Assembly: GCF_000590555.1 (NCBI RefSeq)
Contig: NC_022198.1
Span: 1,911,646-1,975,645, forward strand
Length of the DNA stretch: 64,000 nt
Source: Corynebacterium argentoratense DSM 44202
GTDB taxonomy: Bacteria; Actinomycetota; Actinomycetes; Mycobacteriales; Mycobacteriaceae
Direction: 5' to 3'
Below, piece after piece: positions 47,506 to 55,750 of this stretch. The number at the start of each line of letters is the position of its first letter. The first letter of the stretch is position 1. The position numbers were made by a program, and so were the translations under genes. Under the pieces are notes generated by a model. That model was given only the letters and a program-made list of their open reading frames with translations, was not told the DNA's origin and searched no databases.

Positions 47506-47595
47506 TGTGCCAAAATATGTGCAACTAGCAGCCTTCAAAAACTGCGACCGGGAAAACCTTCCCGTCGATGTCCTAAATGCGCATGTTTTGGCACA
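47506..47595. repeat. Nested inverted repeat downstream of ldh
   Basis: Arms of 17 bp, TGTGCCAAAATATGTGC (47506-47522) and GCGCATGTTTTGGCACA (47579-47595), match at 15 of 17 positions when one is reversed. Inside lies a perfect 6-bp hairpin, CGGGAA-AACC-TTCCCG (47549-47564). It begins 13 nt after the ldh stop. It may be a terminator complex or a small miniature element. Confidence 0.6.
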
Positions 47596-47734
47596 ATCTC
47601 CTCTCCATGAAGCAGGGTGTGGGGATGGGGTGCTTCACCACACCCCGCTATCGCACCAGTGATTGAGTGCCACCCGCACTGCTAAGTAATGCCGGTGGCG
47701 CTGCATTGCTTTTAGGTGAAGTACGATTGGCGGC

Positions 47735-48601
47735 ATGGCTAAAAAGAAAAAGAAGCTTGAAAACCTGCCCGAGGGCATGACCCGTCGCGAGGCGAAGCTT
47801 GCGGCTCGCGCTGCTGCTCGTGCGGAGTTGGATCGTGAGCCCCGCCCCTTCGGTGGGTTGGCTGTCGAGGCCGAGCTCATCGCGTTGCAGGAGTTCGTGC
47901 CTTCCGCTTGTGCTCGTACCAAGCTTGTAGACGGCACCGAGTTCACCCTTGGCACCGTCCTGCCCGGCGCGGTTGCTGCTTATGTCACCGAGGATGGCGA
48001 GCGTTTCGTTGCTCTGCAGACCACGAGCCACAGCCAGAACCGTGGCCGCGACCTCGCTTTTGTTTTGAATTGGCTGAAGGACGCAGCACCGGGCTCTACC
48101 CTGGAGTCGGCTCGTAATGATGGCTCGCAGCCGGAGCTGAAGGAGATCTTCAACCCCGAGTCCATTGAGGTTGTTAACCAGGAGACCTTCGAGTGGTGGC
48201 CGGGCAACCTGGACGCCAATACGTTGGCTCGTTTCAATGATTCGATCGTTCCGAGCTTCCCTGTCACCCCTTCGGCTTGGTGGGTTGATGCTGGCGATAA
48301 GGCTCACATCCGTTGGGTGCGTACTGATGAGGAGCAGCCCTTGCTGGATGCTTTGGCGCGGGTGTCTGCTGCCGGCAATTTGAACTTGGGTGAGAACACG
48401 AAGTTCGCTGGTGTGTTCCGTACTCATGGTGTGTTGGTTCCGGTGTTCGACTTGGATCCGGCTGCTGGCCATGACTATGCGGATCAGTTGGCCGAGGTGG
48501 ATGCGCATATCACCAAGGCACTTGCGGTGGATGCTCCGTTGACCTCTGAGGAGCGTCGCGCGTTGGAGAACATCAAGTCTCGCCAGGTGACGATTCGTTA
48601 G
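47735..48601 (+). CDS. DUF5926-like actinobacterial protein
   Basis: 288 residues, cytoplasmic. The N-terminus is a basic helix (MAKKKKKLENLPEGMTRREA), followed by an acidic-core domain with CARTKLVDGTEF, WWPGNLDANTLARFND and GVFRTHGVLVPVFDLDP. The pattern matches the conserved actinobacterial DUF5926 group, sometimes mislabelled as a SecA-related protein; the function is unknown. It stands alone between ldh and a clear terminator. Confidence 0.65.
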   Translation: MAKKKKKLENLPEGMTRREAKLAARAAARAELDREPRPFGGLAVEAELIALQEFVPSACARTKLVDGTEFTLGTVLPGAVAAYVTEDGERFVALQTTSHSQNRGRDLAFVLNWLKDAAPGSTLESARNDGSQPELKEIFNPESIEVVNQETFEWWPGNLDANTLARFNDSIVPSFPVTPSAWWVDAGDKAHIRWVRTDEEQPLLDALARVSAAGNLNLGENTKFAGVFRTHGVLVPVFDLDPAAGHDYADQLAEVDAHITKALAVDAPLTSEERRALENIKSRQVTIR

Positions 48602-48639
48602 CGTAACAGCGATCGACCCCACGATCTCCAGCTTGTAAG

Positions 48640-48673
48640 GAGGGTGCTGTCGCAGTGGCAGCGCCCTCTTTTT
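48640..48673 (+). terminator. Intrinsic terminator of the DUF5926 gene
   Basis: GAGGGTGCTG, a 9-nt loop, CAGCGCCCTC, then TTTTT. The ten-pair stem contains one G-T pair. It begins about 40 nt after the stop codon. Confidence 0.9.
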
Positions 48674-48900
48674 GTTTTCGTCTTGTCAGTGATTCACTTA
48701 CAAACCCACACCTCCCCCTGGCGGCGCCTCGACTGTCTCCGCAGGTTGATTGCGCGTGATCTGATTTACCCGGCGGGGCGGGGGCTGTTGAGGTTCCGTA
48801 TTCCGTATTTCCCGGAGTTCGTGGCGAGCAATGAAGGCAACTTGCGGACAATCAGCTAAGGACAATACGCCAGCGTTCCTAGGTGCACTTGGGGGATCAG
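48674..48900 (+). other. Spacer with a possible C-terminal gene remnant
   Basis: The plus-strand frame ending at 48859 encodes LIYPAGRGLLRFRIPYFP and then EFVASNEGNLRTIS, which has protein-like composition but no start or ribosome site, and follows directly after a terminator. I see nothing else in these 227 bp. Confidence 0.3.
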
Positions 48901-50175
48901 CTAGAACTGGCTGAACATCTGCTGCGCGGCGCCCTCATCCCAGATGACCACGTTGCCTATTTCGGTGTCCTCAAACCCCGCGACGGGTACGGTTTCGGTG
49001 TCGACGCCGCCCCGCATTGCCCAGGCGAGCCGCGCAAGGTTCCATGAGTGGTCGTGTTTGCCGACGGTCAGGTAGCTGGTCACGCCGATCAGGTCGTTGA
49101 TGTGCAGGGGGTTGACGTGGGAGAGTTTGTGCACGACGGCGCTGAAGAATTCGCGTTGTCGCACAACGCGGTCGAGGTCACCCATGGCGGTTGCGCGTGT
49201 GCGCACGTATCCGAGGGCGGTGGCACCGTCCATCACTTGGCAGCCGGCGGGAATGTCCAGGCCGGCTAGTGGGTCGTACATCGGTTCGGCGGGGCAGAGT
49301 TCTACCCCGTCAACGGCGTCGACGAGCTGTGCGAATCCCCCGAGCCCGATTTCGGCGTAGTGGTTGACTTTCACCCCGGTTGCTTCTTCCACGGTTTGGG
49401 TGAGTAGTTCGGGGCCGCCGAAGAAGAAGGCAGAGTTGATTTTTTCCATCCCGTAGCCGGGGATGTTGACGTAGGAGTCCCTGGGAATCGACAGGATCGT
49501 GGGTTTGCCGCTGAGAGGCACGTGGACCAGCATGATGGTGTCGGTGCGTGCGCTGCCGAGGTCGCCGCCGGTGGCGAGCCTAGCGGCGTCTTCTTCGCTT
49601 AAACCCGCGCGGGAGTCGGAGCCGACGAGCAGCCAGTTGGTGCCGGTGCTGAAACTGGCGCTGGTGCCGGCGTCGACACGTATGAGTTTGGTGTCGACCC
49701 AGATGAGGGTGCCACCGATGATCAGCACGACGACCATGATGGCGGCGAGGAGCCGCCGGAAGATCCGCCCTAGGATGCTTCCTTTTTTCTTAGCTGGCCT
49801 CTTCTTGGGTGTTCGGCCTGCCGGCATGTGGTGCGCGGGTGTGTGTTGTGCTGTTCCGGCGTGCACGGCTTGGGGTGTGCGCCTGCGTTCACCTCTGCCG
49901 ACCGTAGGGTTTTCTGCGTAATGACGTCGCGGGGGTTGCTGCCGCGCATCATAGACGCGTGTCTGTTCGGGTCGTTGGATTGGTTGGGGCCGCCGGGGCT
50001 CGCGGGTTTCCCGTGGTTGACGGCGTTCGCGGGGCGTGACGGGGTATTTGGTGGGGCGCACGTTGCGCACGGGCCTGCCGAATCGGTCGAGGATTGGTCG
50101 GCCGAAGCGGTCACGCGCGATGTCATCTCCGTAATCATCACCCTCGCCATAATTATCGCCGTAATTATCGGACAT
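48901..50175 (-). CDS. lcpB: LytR-CpsA-Psr family cell-wall ligase, LcpB-like
   Basis: 424 residues. A long Arg/Pro-rich cytoplasmic tail (about 130 residues) precedes one membrane helix (LLAAIMVVVLIIGGTLIWV). The LCP domain has WLLVGSDSRAGLS, then SARTDTIMLVHV, LSIPRDSYVNIPGYG and GYVRTRATAMGDLDRVVRQ, which hold the conserved Asp and Arg residues that bind polyprenyl pyrophosphate. LCP enzymes attach arabinogalactan to peptidoglycan. The name lcpB comes from the neighbourhood in C. glutamicum (cg3210 near pheA and ldh). The start overlaps the msrA stop by 11 nt with GGAG six bases upstream. Confidence 0.85.
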   Translation of the reverse strand: MSDNYGDNYGEGDDYGDDIARDRFGRPILDRFGRPVRNVRPTKYPVTPRERRQPRETREPRRPQPIQRPEQTRVYDARQQPPRRHYAENPTVGRGERRRTPQAVHAGTAQHTPAHHMPAGRTPKKRPAKKKGSILGRIFRRLLAAIMVVVLIIGGTLIWVDTKLIRVDAGTSASFSTGTNWLLVGSDSRAGLSEEDAARLATGGDLGSARTDTIMLVHVPLSGKPTILSIPRDSYVNIPGYGMEKINSAFFFGGPELLTQTVEEATGVKVNHYAEIGLGGFAQLVDAVDGVELCPAEPMYDPLAGLDIPAGCQVMDGATALGYVRTRATAMGDLDRVVRQREFFSAVVHKLSHVNPLHINDLIGVTSYLTVGKHDHSWNLARLAWAMRGGVDTETVPVAGFEDTEIGNVVIWDEGAAQQMFSQF

Positions 50176-50680
50176 AACATACTCCGGTGCCGTGGTGGGG
50201 GCAGTAGCCGCCGGGGTTCTTCTCCAGGTATCGCTGGTGGTAGTCTTCGGCCGACCAGAATCCGGTGCCGGCCTGGTCCATCAAGACGACCTGGGTGGTT
50301 ATCGGACCGTAGCCTTGCTGCGCCAACTGCTTGCCGTACGCGTCGAGGATGCGTTCGACCGTCGCGGCGTCATCACTGGTGGGGAGGAAAAATACGGAGC
50401 GGTATTGGGTCCCGATGTCGGCGCCTTGGCGGTTGCCTTGGGTGGGGTCGTGGTTTTCTAGCGCCAGCACAACGAGGTCTTCGAGGCTGGTCACTTGGGG
50501 GTCGAAGCGCACCCGCACGACTTCCGCATGACCGGTGGAACCAGAGCATACGGCCCGGTAGCTCGGGTTGGAGGTTCGGCCGCCGGCATAGCCCACCTGG
50601 GTGTCGGTGACGCCGGGGGTTTCCCAGAACAGCTTCTCCGCGCCCCAAAAGCAGCCCATACCTACCCAAAACTCGTTCAT
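50165..50680 (-). CDS. msrA: Peptide methionine sulfoxide reductase A
   Basis: 171 residues from the ATG at 50680; longer frames would run into the sodA leader. The catalytic Cys is in VGMGCFWGAEKLFW. ENHDPTQGNRQGADIGTQYR forms the substrate pocket. Two C-terminal Cys (GGYCPHHGTGVCYVR) can resolve the disulfide with thioredoxin or mycoredoxin. It repairs methionine S-sulfoxide. The gene is divergent from sodA across 139 bp, a sensible pairing of two oxidative-stress genes, and overlaps lcpB. Confidence 0.95.
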   Translation of the reverse strand: MNEFWVGMGCFWGAEKLFWETPGVTDTQVGYAGGRTSNPSYRAVCSGSTGHAEVVRVRFDPQVTSLEDLVVLALENHDPTQGNRQGADIGTQYRSVFFLPTSDDAATVERILDAYGKQLAQQGYGPITTQVVLMDQAGTGFWSAEDYHQRYLEKNPGGYCPHHGTGVCYVR

Positions 50681-50819
50681 CCTTCTATGTGTATCATGGT
50701 GCGCACATGGCTTGCCGCTCTTCGCGCCCTCCCCCGGGCAACCTGTGCCAGGGATCACCAGTAATCGATGCTGGTTTGTGTGGGGCTGTTGGGTGGCATA
50801 TCTGATGAAAGGAAACACC

Positions 50820-51422
50820 ATGACCGTCTACACTCTTCCTGAACTCGATTACGCATACGATGCGCTGGAGCCCCACATCTCCGCTGAGATCATGGAGCTG
50901 CACCACACCAAGCACCACGCTAACTACGTTGCTGGTGCTAACGCTGCACTCGAGGCCCTGCAGAAGGCTCGCGAGGAGGGCACCATTGGCGCTCAGGTGA
51001 CTGCCCTGTCCAAGAACCTTGCGTTCAACCTTGGTGGCCACACCAACCACTCCATCTTCTGGAAGAACCTCTCCCCCAATGGCGGCGGCCAGCCCACCGG
51101 TGCTTTGGCTGAGGCCATCGATCGCGACTTCGGTTCTTTCGATGCGTTCAAGGATCACTTCAAGGCTGCTGCTTTGGGCTTGCAGGGCTCCGGCTGGGCC
51201 GTGCTTGGTTTCGATCACATTGCTGGCCGCCTGGTTATCGAGCAGATGACTGACCAGCAGGGCAACCTGTCCATCAACCTCACTCCGTTGCTGATGCTGG
51301 ACATGTGGGAGCACGCTTTCTACCTCCAGTACAAGAACGTGAAGGCTGACTACGTTGAGGCCGTCTGGAACGTCTTCAACTGGGATGACGTCGCTGCTCG
51401 TTTTGACGCCGCGTCTAAGTAA
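50820..51422 (+). CDS. sodA: Superoxide dismutase (Mn/Fe type)
   Basis: 200 residues from the ATG at 50820 with GAAAGGA upstream. The metal ligands are visible: His at about 28 in MELHHTKHHANY, His in GGHTNHSIFWKN, then Asp and His in MLDMWEHAFYLQY. GSGWAVL and the Gly-Gln neighbourhood suggest the Mn-type of high-GC actinobacteria. It dismutates superoxide in the cytoplasm or, in some relatives, outside the cell. The last codons contain a copy of the dispersed motif (51404), giving FDAAS. Confidence 0.97.
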   Translation: MTVYTLPELDYAYDALEPHISAEIMELHHTKHHANYVAGANAALEALQKAREEGTIGAQVTALSKNLAFNLGGHTNHSIFWKNLSPNGGGQPTGALAEAIDRDFGSFDAFKDHFKAAALGLQGSGWAVLGFDHIAGRLVIEQMTDQQGNLSINLTPLLMLDMWEHAFYLQYKNVKADYVEAVWNVFNWDDVAARFDAASK

Positions 51423-51524
51423 CGCAGTCTGCGGGGTTGCTGCCGCTTGCTAGGGAAGCGCCTTTGATGTGAGGTTCAGTATTAGTTCGTTGCCAGTTCT
51501 GGTGTGTGGGGAGGTCGTTGTTCT

Positions 51525-52670
51525 ATGCTGCGCCCTCTTCTCGCCATGCTGGCAGCGGGCTTAGCGACCTTTAACAGCCTGTATGCAACGCAGGCTATAT
51601 TGCCCGTCCTGGCAGACTATTTTTCGCTGACTCCTTCTCAGGCGTCGTGGACTGTGTCTGCTGCGACGGGCGCTTTGGCGTTGGCGATTGTTCCGGCGTC
51701 AGTGTTGTCTGAGCAGTTCGGGCGGGGGCGAGTGATCATCGTGTCCGCTGTGTGCAGCACGGTGGTGGGTTTGCTACTGCCGTGGGCTCCATCGGCATGG
51801 TGGCTGATTATCGGCCGTGGCATCCAGGGGGTGTTTTTGGCCGGTGTTCCTGCGGTGGCGATGACGTGGCTGTCTGAGGAGCTCAGTGCCCGTCAGCTGT
51901 CGCGGGCGATGGGGGTGTATGTTGCGGGCACTTCTATTGGGGGTTTGAGTGGTCGACTCATCCCTTCCGGCATTTTGGAGCTTTTCACGATGAATCCCTC
52001 GTGGGGTTCGGGTGTTGCCCCGTGGCGTGTGGCGATGGCTGCTTCTGCAGCGTTTGCTTTTGTGTGTGCGTTGTTGATCGCCATGATTTTGCCGCCTCAG
52101 AAGAATTTCCATCCGAAGCGTTTGACGTTGGGTGGCGAATTCCGCGCTATGGCTTCCCATTGGGCTAACCGCCAGCTGGCGTTGTTGTTCTTCTTAGGTT
52201 TCGTGCTCATGGGTAGTTTCGTGTCGATGTACAACTTCATCGGTTTTCGCCTGACCCAAGAGTTTGGTTTGAGCGAGGGCGTGGTGGGGGCGATCTTCTT
52301 GCTCTACTTAGCCGGCACGTTTACCTCGGCCAGGGCGGGGCGTTGGCCGCCGGCGAGGGCGTTGTTGTTGTCTTCGATGGCTTATGTGCTCTCAACTGTG
52401 GTGATTCAGTCGCATCATTTGGCGCTGGTGGTGGCCGGCCTGTTGGGGTTCACTGCGGCGTTTTTCGCAGCCCATGCGATTGCTAGTTCTTGGGTGGGCA
52501 AGCTGGCTACACACGACAGAGCCGAGGCCAGTTCTACCTACCTGCTGTGCTATTACGCTGGTTCGTCGCTGTTGGGTTGGTCGCATTGGTCGACGTGGCT
52601 GGTGGTGGCCAGTGTGGTTATTGCAGCAGCATTGTTCCCGGGGCTGAGTCGGCTAGCCAGCGTCGAATAG
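51525..52670 (+). CDS. Major facilitator superfamily transporter
   Basis: 381 residues from the ATG at 51525 with GGGGAGG ten bases upstream. Twelve predicted membrane helices; helix 1 has FNSLYATQAILPVLA and the loop between helices 2 and 3 has the motif A residues LSEQFGRGRVI. The NxxxxQ-lPxla pattern resembles the YnfM/sugar-efflux branch. The substrate is unknown. Its 3' end overlaps the convergent nuclease gene by 53 nt. Confidence 0.85.
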   Translation: MLRPLLAMLAAGLATFNSLYATQAILPVLADYFSLTPSQASWTVSAATGALALAIVPASVLSEQFGRGRVIIVSAVCSTVVGLLLPWAPSAWWLIIGRGIQGVFLAGVPAVAMTWLSEELSARQLSRAMGVYVAGTSIGGLSGRLIPSGILELFTMNPSWGSGVAPWRVAMAASAAFAFVCALLIAMILPPQKNFHPKRLTLGGEFRAMASHWANRQLALLFFLGFVLMGSFVSMYNFIGFRLTQEFGLSEGVVGAIFLLYLAGTFTSARAGRWPPARALLLSSMAYVLSTVVIQSHHLALVVAGLLGFTAAFFAAHAIASSWVGKLATHDRAEASSTYLLCYYAGSSLLGWSHWSTWLVVASVVIAAALFPGLSRLASVE

Positions 52671-54204
52671 CTCGAGTGGCGCGGCAGTCGTCGCCGTTGT
52701 AGCTCAATAGTTCTTCTTTTTTGCCCTCTTCGTAGGCTCGGATGCTGGCTTCTCCGTCGAGGTCTTCTTCTTGCCAGTGGAAGCCCGCCATGGGGGCGAG
52801 CTTTTTCAGCCCTAAGCCGCCTGGCCCTACTAATTGGCTTTTCACTAATTGGAAAACATCAATCCATTCAGTCGAAGAAATAAAGGCTTGGACTTCTTTT
52901 TCACTCGGTACGTCGATGCCGGGGTATTGGCCATGGAAGCGTCGAGCAGATTCTTTTAACCAGTGGTTTTCACCATGGTTGGCATAGCAAAAGGCGGCGA
53001 AAGTTTTATTGTCTTCGTGTGCTTGTGTGCGAGTGTTGCTAAGCCACTGCCAGAAAGCAGCAAAGTTGGCGGCTTCTTCGGGTCCGCCGAGCGGTTCCCA
53101 GGTGGCAAAGGGCCGATAGGTTTGCCCGTCGAAGGTGCCCCACAGGTAGGCGCCGTGGTGCAGGTAGGCCTCCATGTCGATGTCTATTTCTACGTCGAAG
53201 CGCGGCGCGGTCACGGTAGGGGTGGTCCGGCACGCGGCGATACCTTCCCGCCATGCGCGGGCTAGTGTTGCTGCGCGGGTGTCCGCGGCGTCATTAATAA
53301 GTGCCTCAACGGTGATAACGCCGCGGTTGCGCAGGTCCTGCGCCTTGTCACCGGAGCGGAAGAGGGAGATATCGTCGGCGGCGACGAGTTGGCGTTCGCA
53401 GTCGAACCAGTAGCGGCAGTTGGCGCAGTCTTTGATGCGCCTGGGGCCGACGGCCTCCAGTGTGGCTGTGGGAAACTCGCGGGGGATTCCTGCGACGCGG
53501 CGGATAAGGGTACCTGTTGGGGGTAGTGGTCGGGGTGCTCGGGCGGAGGTTTCGCTGAGGCTATTGTGAGCGGCGAGTTCTGCCGGGGTGGCTGAGTCAA
53601 TCGCGTTGAGCTCGGGGGCGACCAGGGCGACCCTGCGGCCCAGGACCCCTAGGCAGTAGTCGATGTCTTCGACAAAGCAGCGTTCTCGGTCTTGGCCGAT
53701 AACACCCCCGAATGGGACGTGCACACCGGCGTCGCGCAGTCCGAGGGCAGCTAGGGCTAGCCGATAGCTATCTTGGGGGTGGTGGCGCACGCTGTACTCC
53801 CCCACCCATCCGTCACTTGTTCCCAGGTTGCGAGTGAAGAATCCGCGGCGTTGAGCGCCTCTTTTCTCCCGTGCCACCCAGTGGTTGGATATGGCGACGG
53901 GAAAATAACCAGACACTGTTTTTACTAAAATATCAACGCTAATATCGTATTTTCTAAGCAGACCTTTCACGGTGATGCTAAAGTTGGCATTGGTGATTAC
54001 CGGCACTTCTGCCGCAATTGCCTCTAATGTCTCAAATGGGTCATCTAAACAATTCCATGGTCGTTGTAAAAGGCTGTGCACGTCTATTCGTGCGGCGTCT
54101 CCGCGGCTAGCCCAGTCCGCGGATTGCGGGGTGGGCGGCACTTCGGGGAAGCGCGCTTGCTGTGCGGCCTTGAAGGTGCAACCGCCGAGGAATAGTTCGT
54201 TCAT
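52618..54204 (-). CDS. TM0106-family RecB/Cas4-like nuclease with DEDD exonuclease domain
   Basis: 528 residues. The N-terminal half is PD-(D/E)XK-like: an N-terminal Cys in FLGGCTFK, and after the nuclease core the cluster CANCRYWFDC, together a four-Cys layout as in Cas4/AddB Fe-S nucleases. The C-terminal half is an RNase H-like 3'-5' exonuclease (RNase_H_2): Asp-Glu in VEIDIDMEAYLHHG and a final Asp in YNGDDCRATRAIRRW. The family is widespread in bacteria and not tied to CRISPR. The biological role is unknown; DNA repair is likely. The 3' end overlaps the MFS gene. Confidence 0.8.
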   Translation of the reverse strand: MNELFLGGCTFKAAQQARFPEVPPTPQSADWASRGDAARIDVHSLLQRPWNCLDDPFETLEAIAAEVPVITNANFSITVKGLLRKYDISVDILVKTVSGYFPVAISNHWVAREKRGAQRRGFFTRNLGTSDGWVGEYSVRHHPQDSYRLALAALGLRDAGVHVPFGGVIGQDRERCFVEDIDYCLGVLGRRVALVAPELNAIDSATPAELAAHNSLSETSARAPRPLPPTGTLIRRVAGIPREFPTATLEAVGPRRIKDCANCRYWFDCERQLVAADDISLFRSGDKAQDLRNRGVITVEALINDAADTRAATLARAWREGIAACRTTPTVTAPRFDVEIDIDMEAYLHHGAYLWGTFDGQTYRPFATWEPLGGPEEAANFAAFWQWLSNTRTQAHEDNKTFAAFCYANHGENHWLKESARRFHGQYPGIDVPSEKEVQAFISSTEWIDVFQLVKSQLVGPGGLGLKKLAPMAGFHWQEEDLDGEASIRAYEEGKKEELLSYNGDDCRATRAIRRWLADSAPGTMLLQ

Positions 54205-54234
54205 GACCCCTCAAACGGTACAGAAGGTAACGCT

Positions 54235-54540
54235 TTGAAGAAACTCTTTAGCCTTGCTCGGTTGCTCGCCCCTCTGGCTTTGCCCTTGATTTACCGCGGG
54301 TTGACCAGCGGCCGACAGCTGCTTTCCGCGAATGAGGAAAGCGAGCAAGCGTTGCGTGCACGGATCACCGCTGCCCGCACAGCAATCGATGAGTCCGATA
54401 AGCCCAAGGGTTTCCAGCGTGATGCCCATGACCGCTTGGACCAGCTTGAAAATGCTATCGCTGATGCTCGGAGCCTTCCGGCCAAACAGCGTGCTAAGAA
54501 ATTCCTCGCGATCAGTCGCGACATTAAGCACACGGTGTAG
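54235..54540 (+). CDS. Small basic protein with N-terminal hydrophobic segment, unknown
   Basis: 101 residues from a TTG with AGAAGG seven bases upstream. Residues about 5-22 are hydrophobic (LARLLAPLALPLIYRGL); the remainder is two charged helices (ESEQALRARITAARTAID, RLDQLENAIADARSLP). I do not recognise the family. It lies upstream of lsr2 on the same strand (88-nt gap) and is divergent from the nuclease gene. Confidence 0.6.
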   Translation: MKKLFSLARLLAPLALPLIYRGLTSGRQLLSANEESEQALRARITAARTAIDESDKPKGFQRDAHDRLDQLENAIADARSLPAKQRAKKFLAISRDIKHTV

Positions 54541-54628
54541 TCTCTGCGTTTCCTGCGGTGCACACAGTGTGTGAGGTTTAAAAGCTATTTGCTACTGCGA
54601 GTTTTACCTGTAAGAAAGGCGGCTGGCT

Positions 54629-54976
54629 ATGGCCCGTCAGAGCATCATCCAGTACATTGACGATCTTGATAACACTCCGATTTCCGAGTCTGAGCTGTCC
54701 GAGGTGCATTTCAGCTACCAGGGCGTCGATTATGTCATCGATCTTGGCCCGAAGAATGCCAGCGCATTGTATGATGCGTTGAAGCCCTACATTGCTAATG
54801 CTCGCCGCGAGCAGAAGTCTGGCCGCAAGTCCGCACCTGTGGCTCAGCGCCAGGCCGAAAACCGTGCGATTCGCCGTTGGGCGCTCGATAATGGCCACCG
54901 TGTGTCTACCCGTGGCAAGATCCCCCAGGACGTCATTGACGCCTACCATGCGGCGAAGGCCCGCGGCCAGGCTTAA
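54629..54976 (+). CDS. lsr2: Lsr2/CgpS nucleoid-associated xenogeneic silencer
   Basis: 115 residues. The N-terminal dimerisation domain ([14 protein letters not shown], then [20 protein letters not shown]) is followed by a basic linker and a DNA-binding domain with [19 protein letters not shown], where the Arg-Gly pair enters the minor groove of AT-rich DNA. Lsr2-type proteins bind and silence horizontally acquired AT-rich DNA; CgpS does this for prophage in C. glutamicum. The terminator at 54999-55040 closes the gene. Confidence 0.95.
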   Translation: MARQSIIQYIDDLDNTPISESELSEVHFSYQGVDYVIDLGPKNASALYDALKPYIANARREQKSGRKSAPVAQRQAENRAIRRWALDNGHRVSTRGKIPQDVIDAYHAAKARGQA

Positions 54977-54998
54977 TTTTTAATCCGCGTTTCAATCG

Positions 54999-55040
54999 AG
55001 CACCCTGCCGCCCCATATGTTGTGGGCGTCGCAGGGTGCT
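54999..55040. terminator. Bidirectional terminator between lsr2 and hrrA
   Basis: AGCACCCTGC (54999-55008) and GCAGGGTGCT (55031-55040) form a perfect 10-bp stem with a 22-nt loop between two convergent genes. Confidence 0.75.
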
Positions 55041-55062
55041 TTCGTCTTAAGGTATGTGCGTT

Positions 55063-55701
55063 TTACAGGACGCCTTGTTCGCGTGCGGCAGCAACTGCGG
55101 AGGTGCGGGACCGCACGCCCAGCTTGTCGTAGATGTGCACAAGGTGGCTTTTGACTGTCGCTTCGGACAGGAACAGTTGGTTGCCGATGTCCTTGTTGGA
55201 GCTGCCGCCGGCGACCAGTTTGAGCACTTCAAGTTCGCGTGGAGTCAGTGAGGTGCGCGGCGTCCGGACTCGTTCCATAAGACGGTTGGCAACTACAGGG
55301 GACAGGGTGGAATCTCCTGACGCCGCGGAGCGCACTGCCGCCAACAATTCTGCGGGTGGTGCGTCTTTGAGCAGGTAGCCTACGGCGCCGGCCTCTATTG
55401 CGCCGAGGATGTCGGCGTCGGTGTCGTAGTTGGTGACCATAAGGACGTTCGGGGGGTTGGCCACGTTGCGTTTGATTGCGGCGGTTGCGTCGGCACCGGT
55501 GGACACGAGGGTACCTTCAGCGCCGGGCCCGAAGCGTAGGTCCATGAGGATCACATCGATGCCGCCGGCTTCTGCTGCGGCGATTGCCCCTTCGGCTGTG
55601 GCTACTTCGCCAACAACTTCCATATCTGGGGCTGCTTCTAGGACTGCCCGCAAGCCCAGGCGCACAATCTCGTGGTCGTCAGCCAAAAGGACACGAATCA
55701 T
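55063..55701 (-). CDS. hrrA: NarL/LuxR-type response regulator, HrrA-like
   Basis: 212 residues from the ATG at 55701. The receiver domain has the acidic pair in LLADDHEIV, the phospho-acceptor Asp at about 54 in ILMDLRFG and Lys in GYLLKDAP. The C-terminal LuxR helix-turn-helix is LTPRELEVLKLVAGG followed by ATVKSHLVHIYDKLGV. In Corynebacterium, HrrA controls heme oxygenase, heme synthesis and respiration genes. The name rests on family, partner kinase and gene order (sodA, lsr2, srtF and mcbR as neighbours). Confidence 0.85.
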   Translation of the reverse strand: MIRVLLADDHEIVRLGLRAVLEAAPDMEVVGEVATAEGAIAAAEAGGIDVILMDLRFGPGAEGTLVSTGADATAAIKRNVANPPNVLMVTNYDTDADILGAIEAGAVGYLLKDAPPAELLAAVRSAASGDSTLSPVVANRLMERVRTPRTSLTPRELEVLKLVAGGSSNKDIGNQLFLSEATVKSHLVHIYDKLGVRSRTSAVAAAREQGVL

Positions 55702-55750
55702 GCCAACCAATTTACCCTAAACCCGCAGAAAGTCTTAAGTAACCCTTTTC

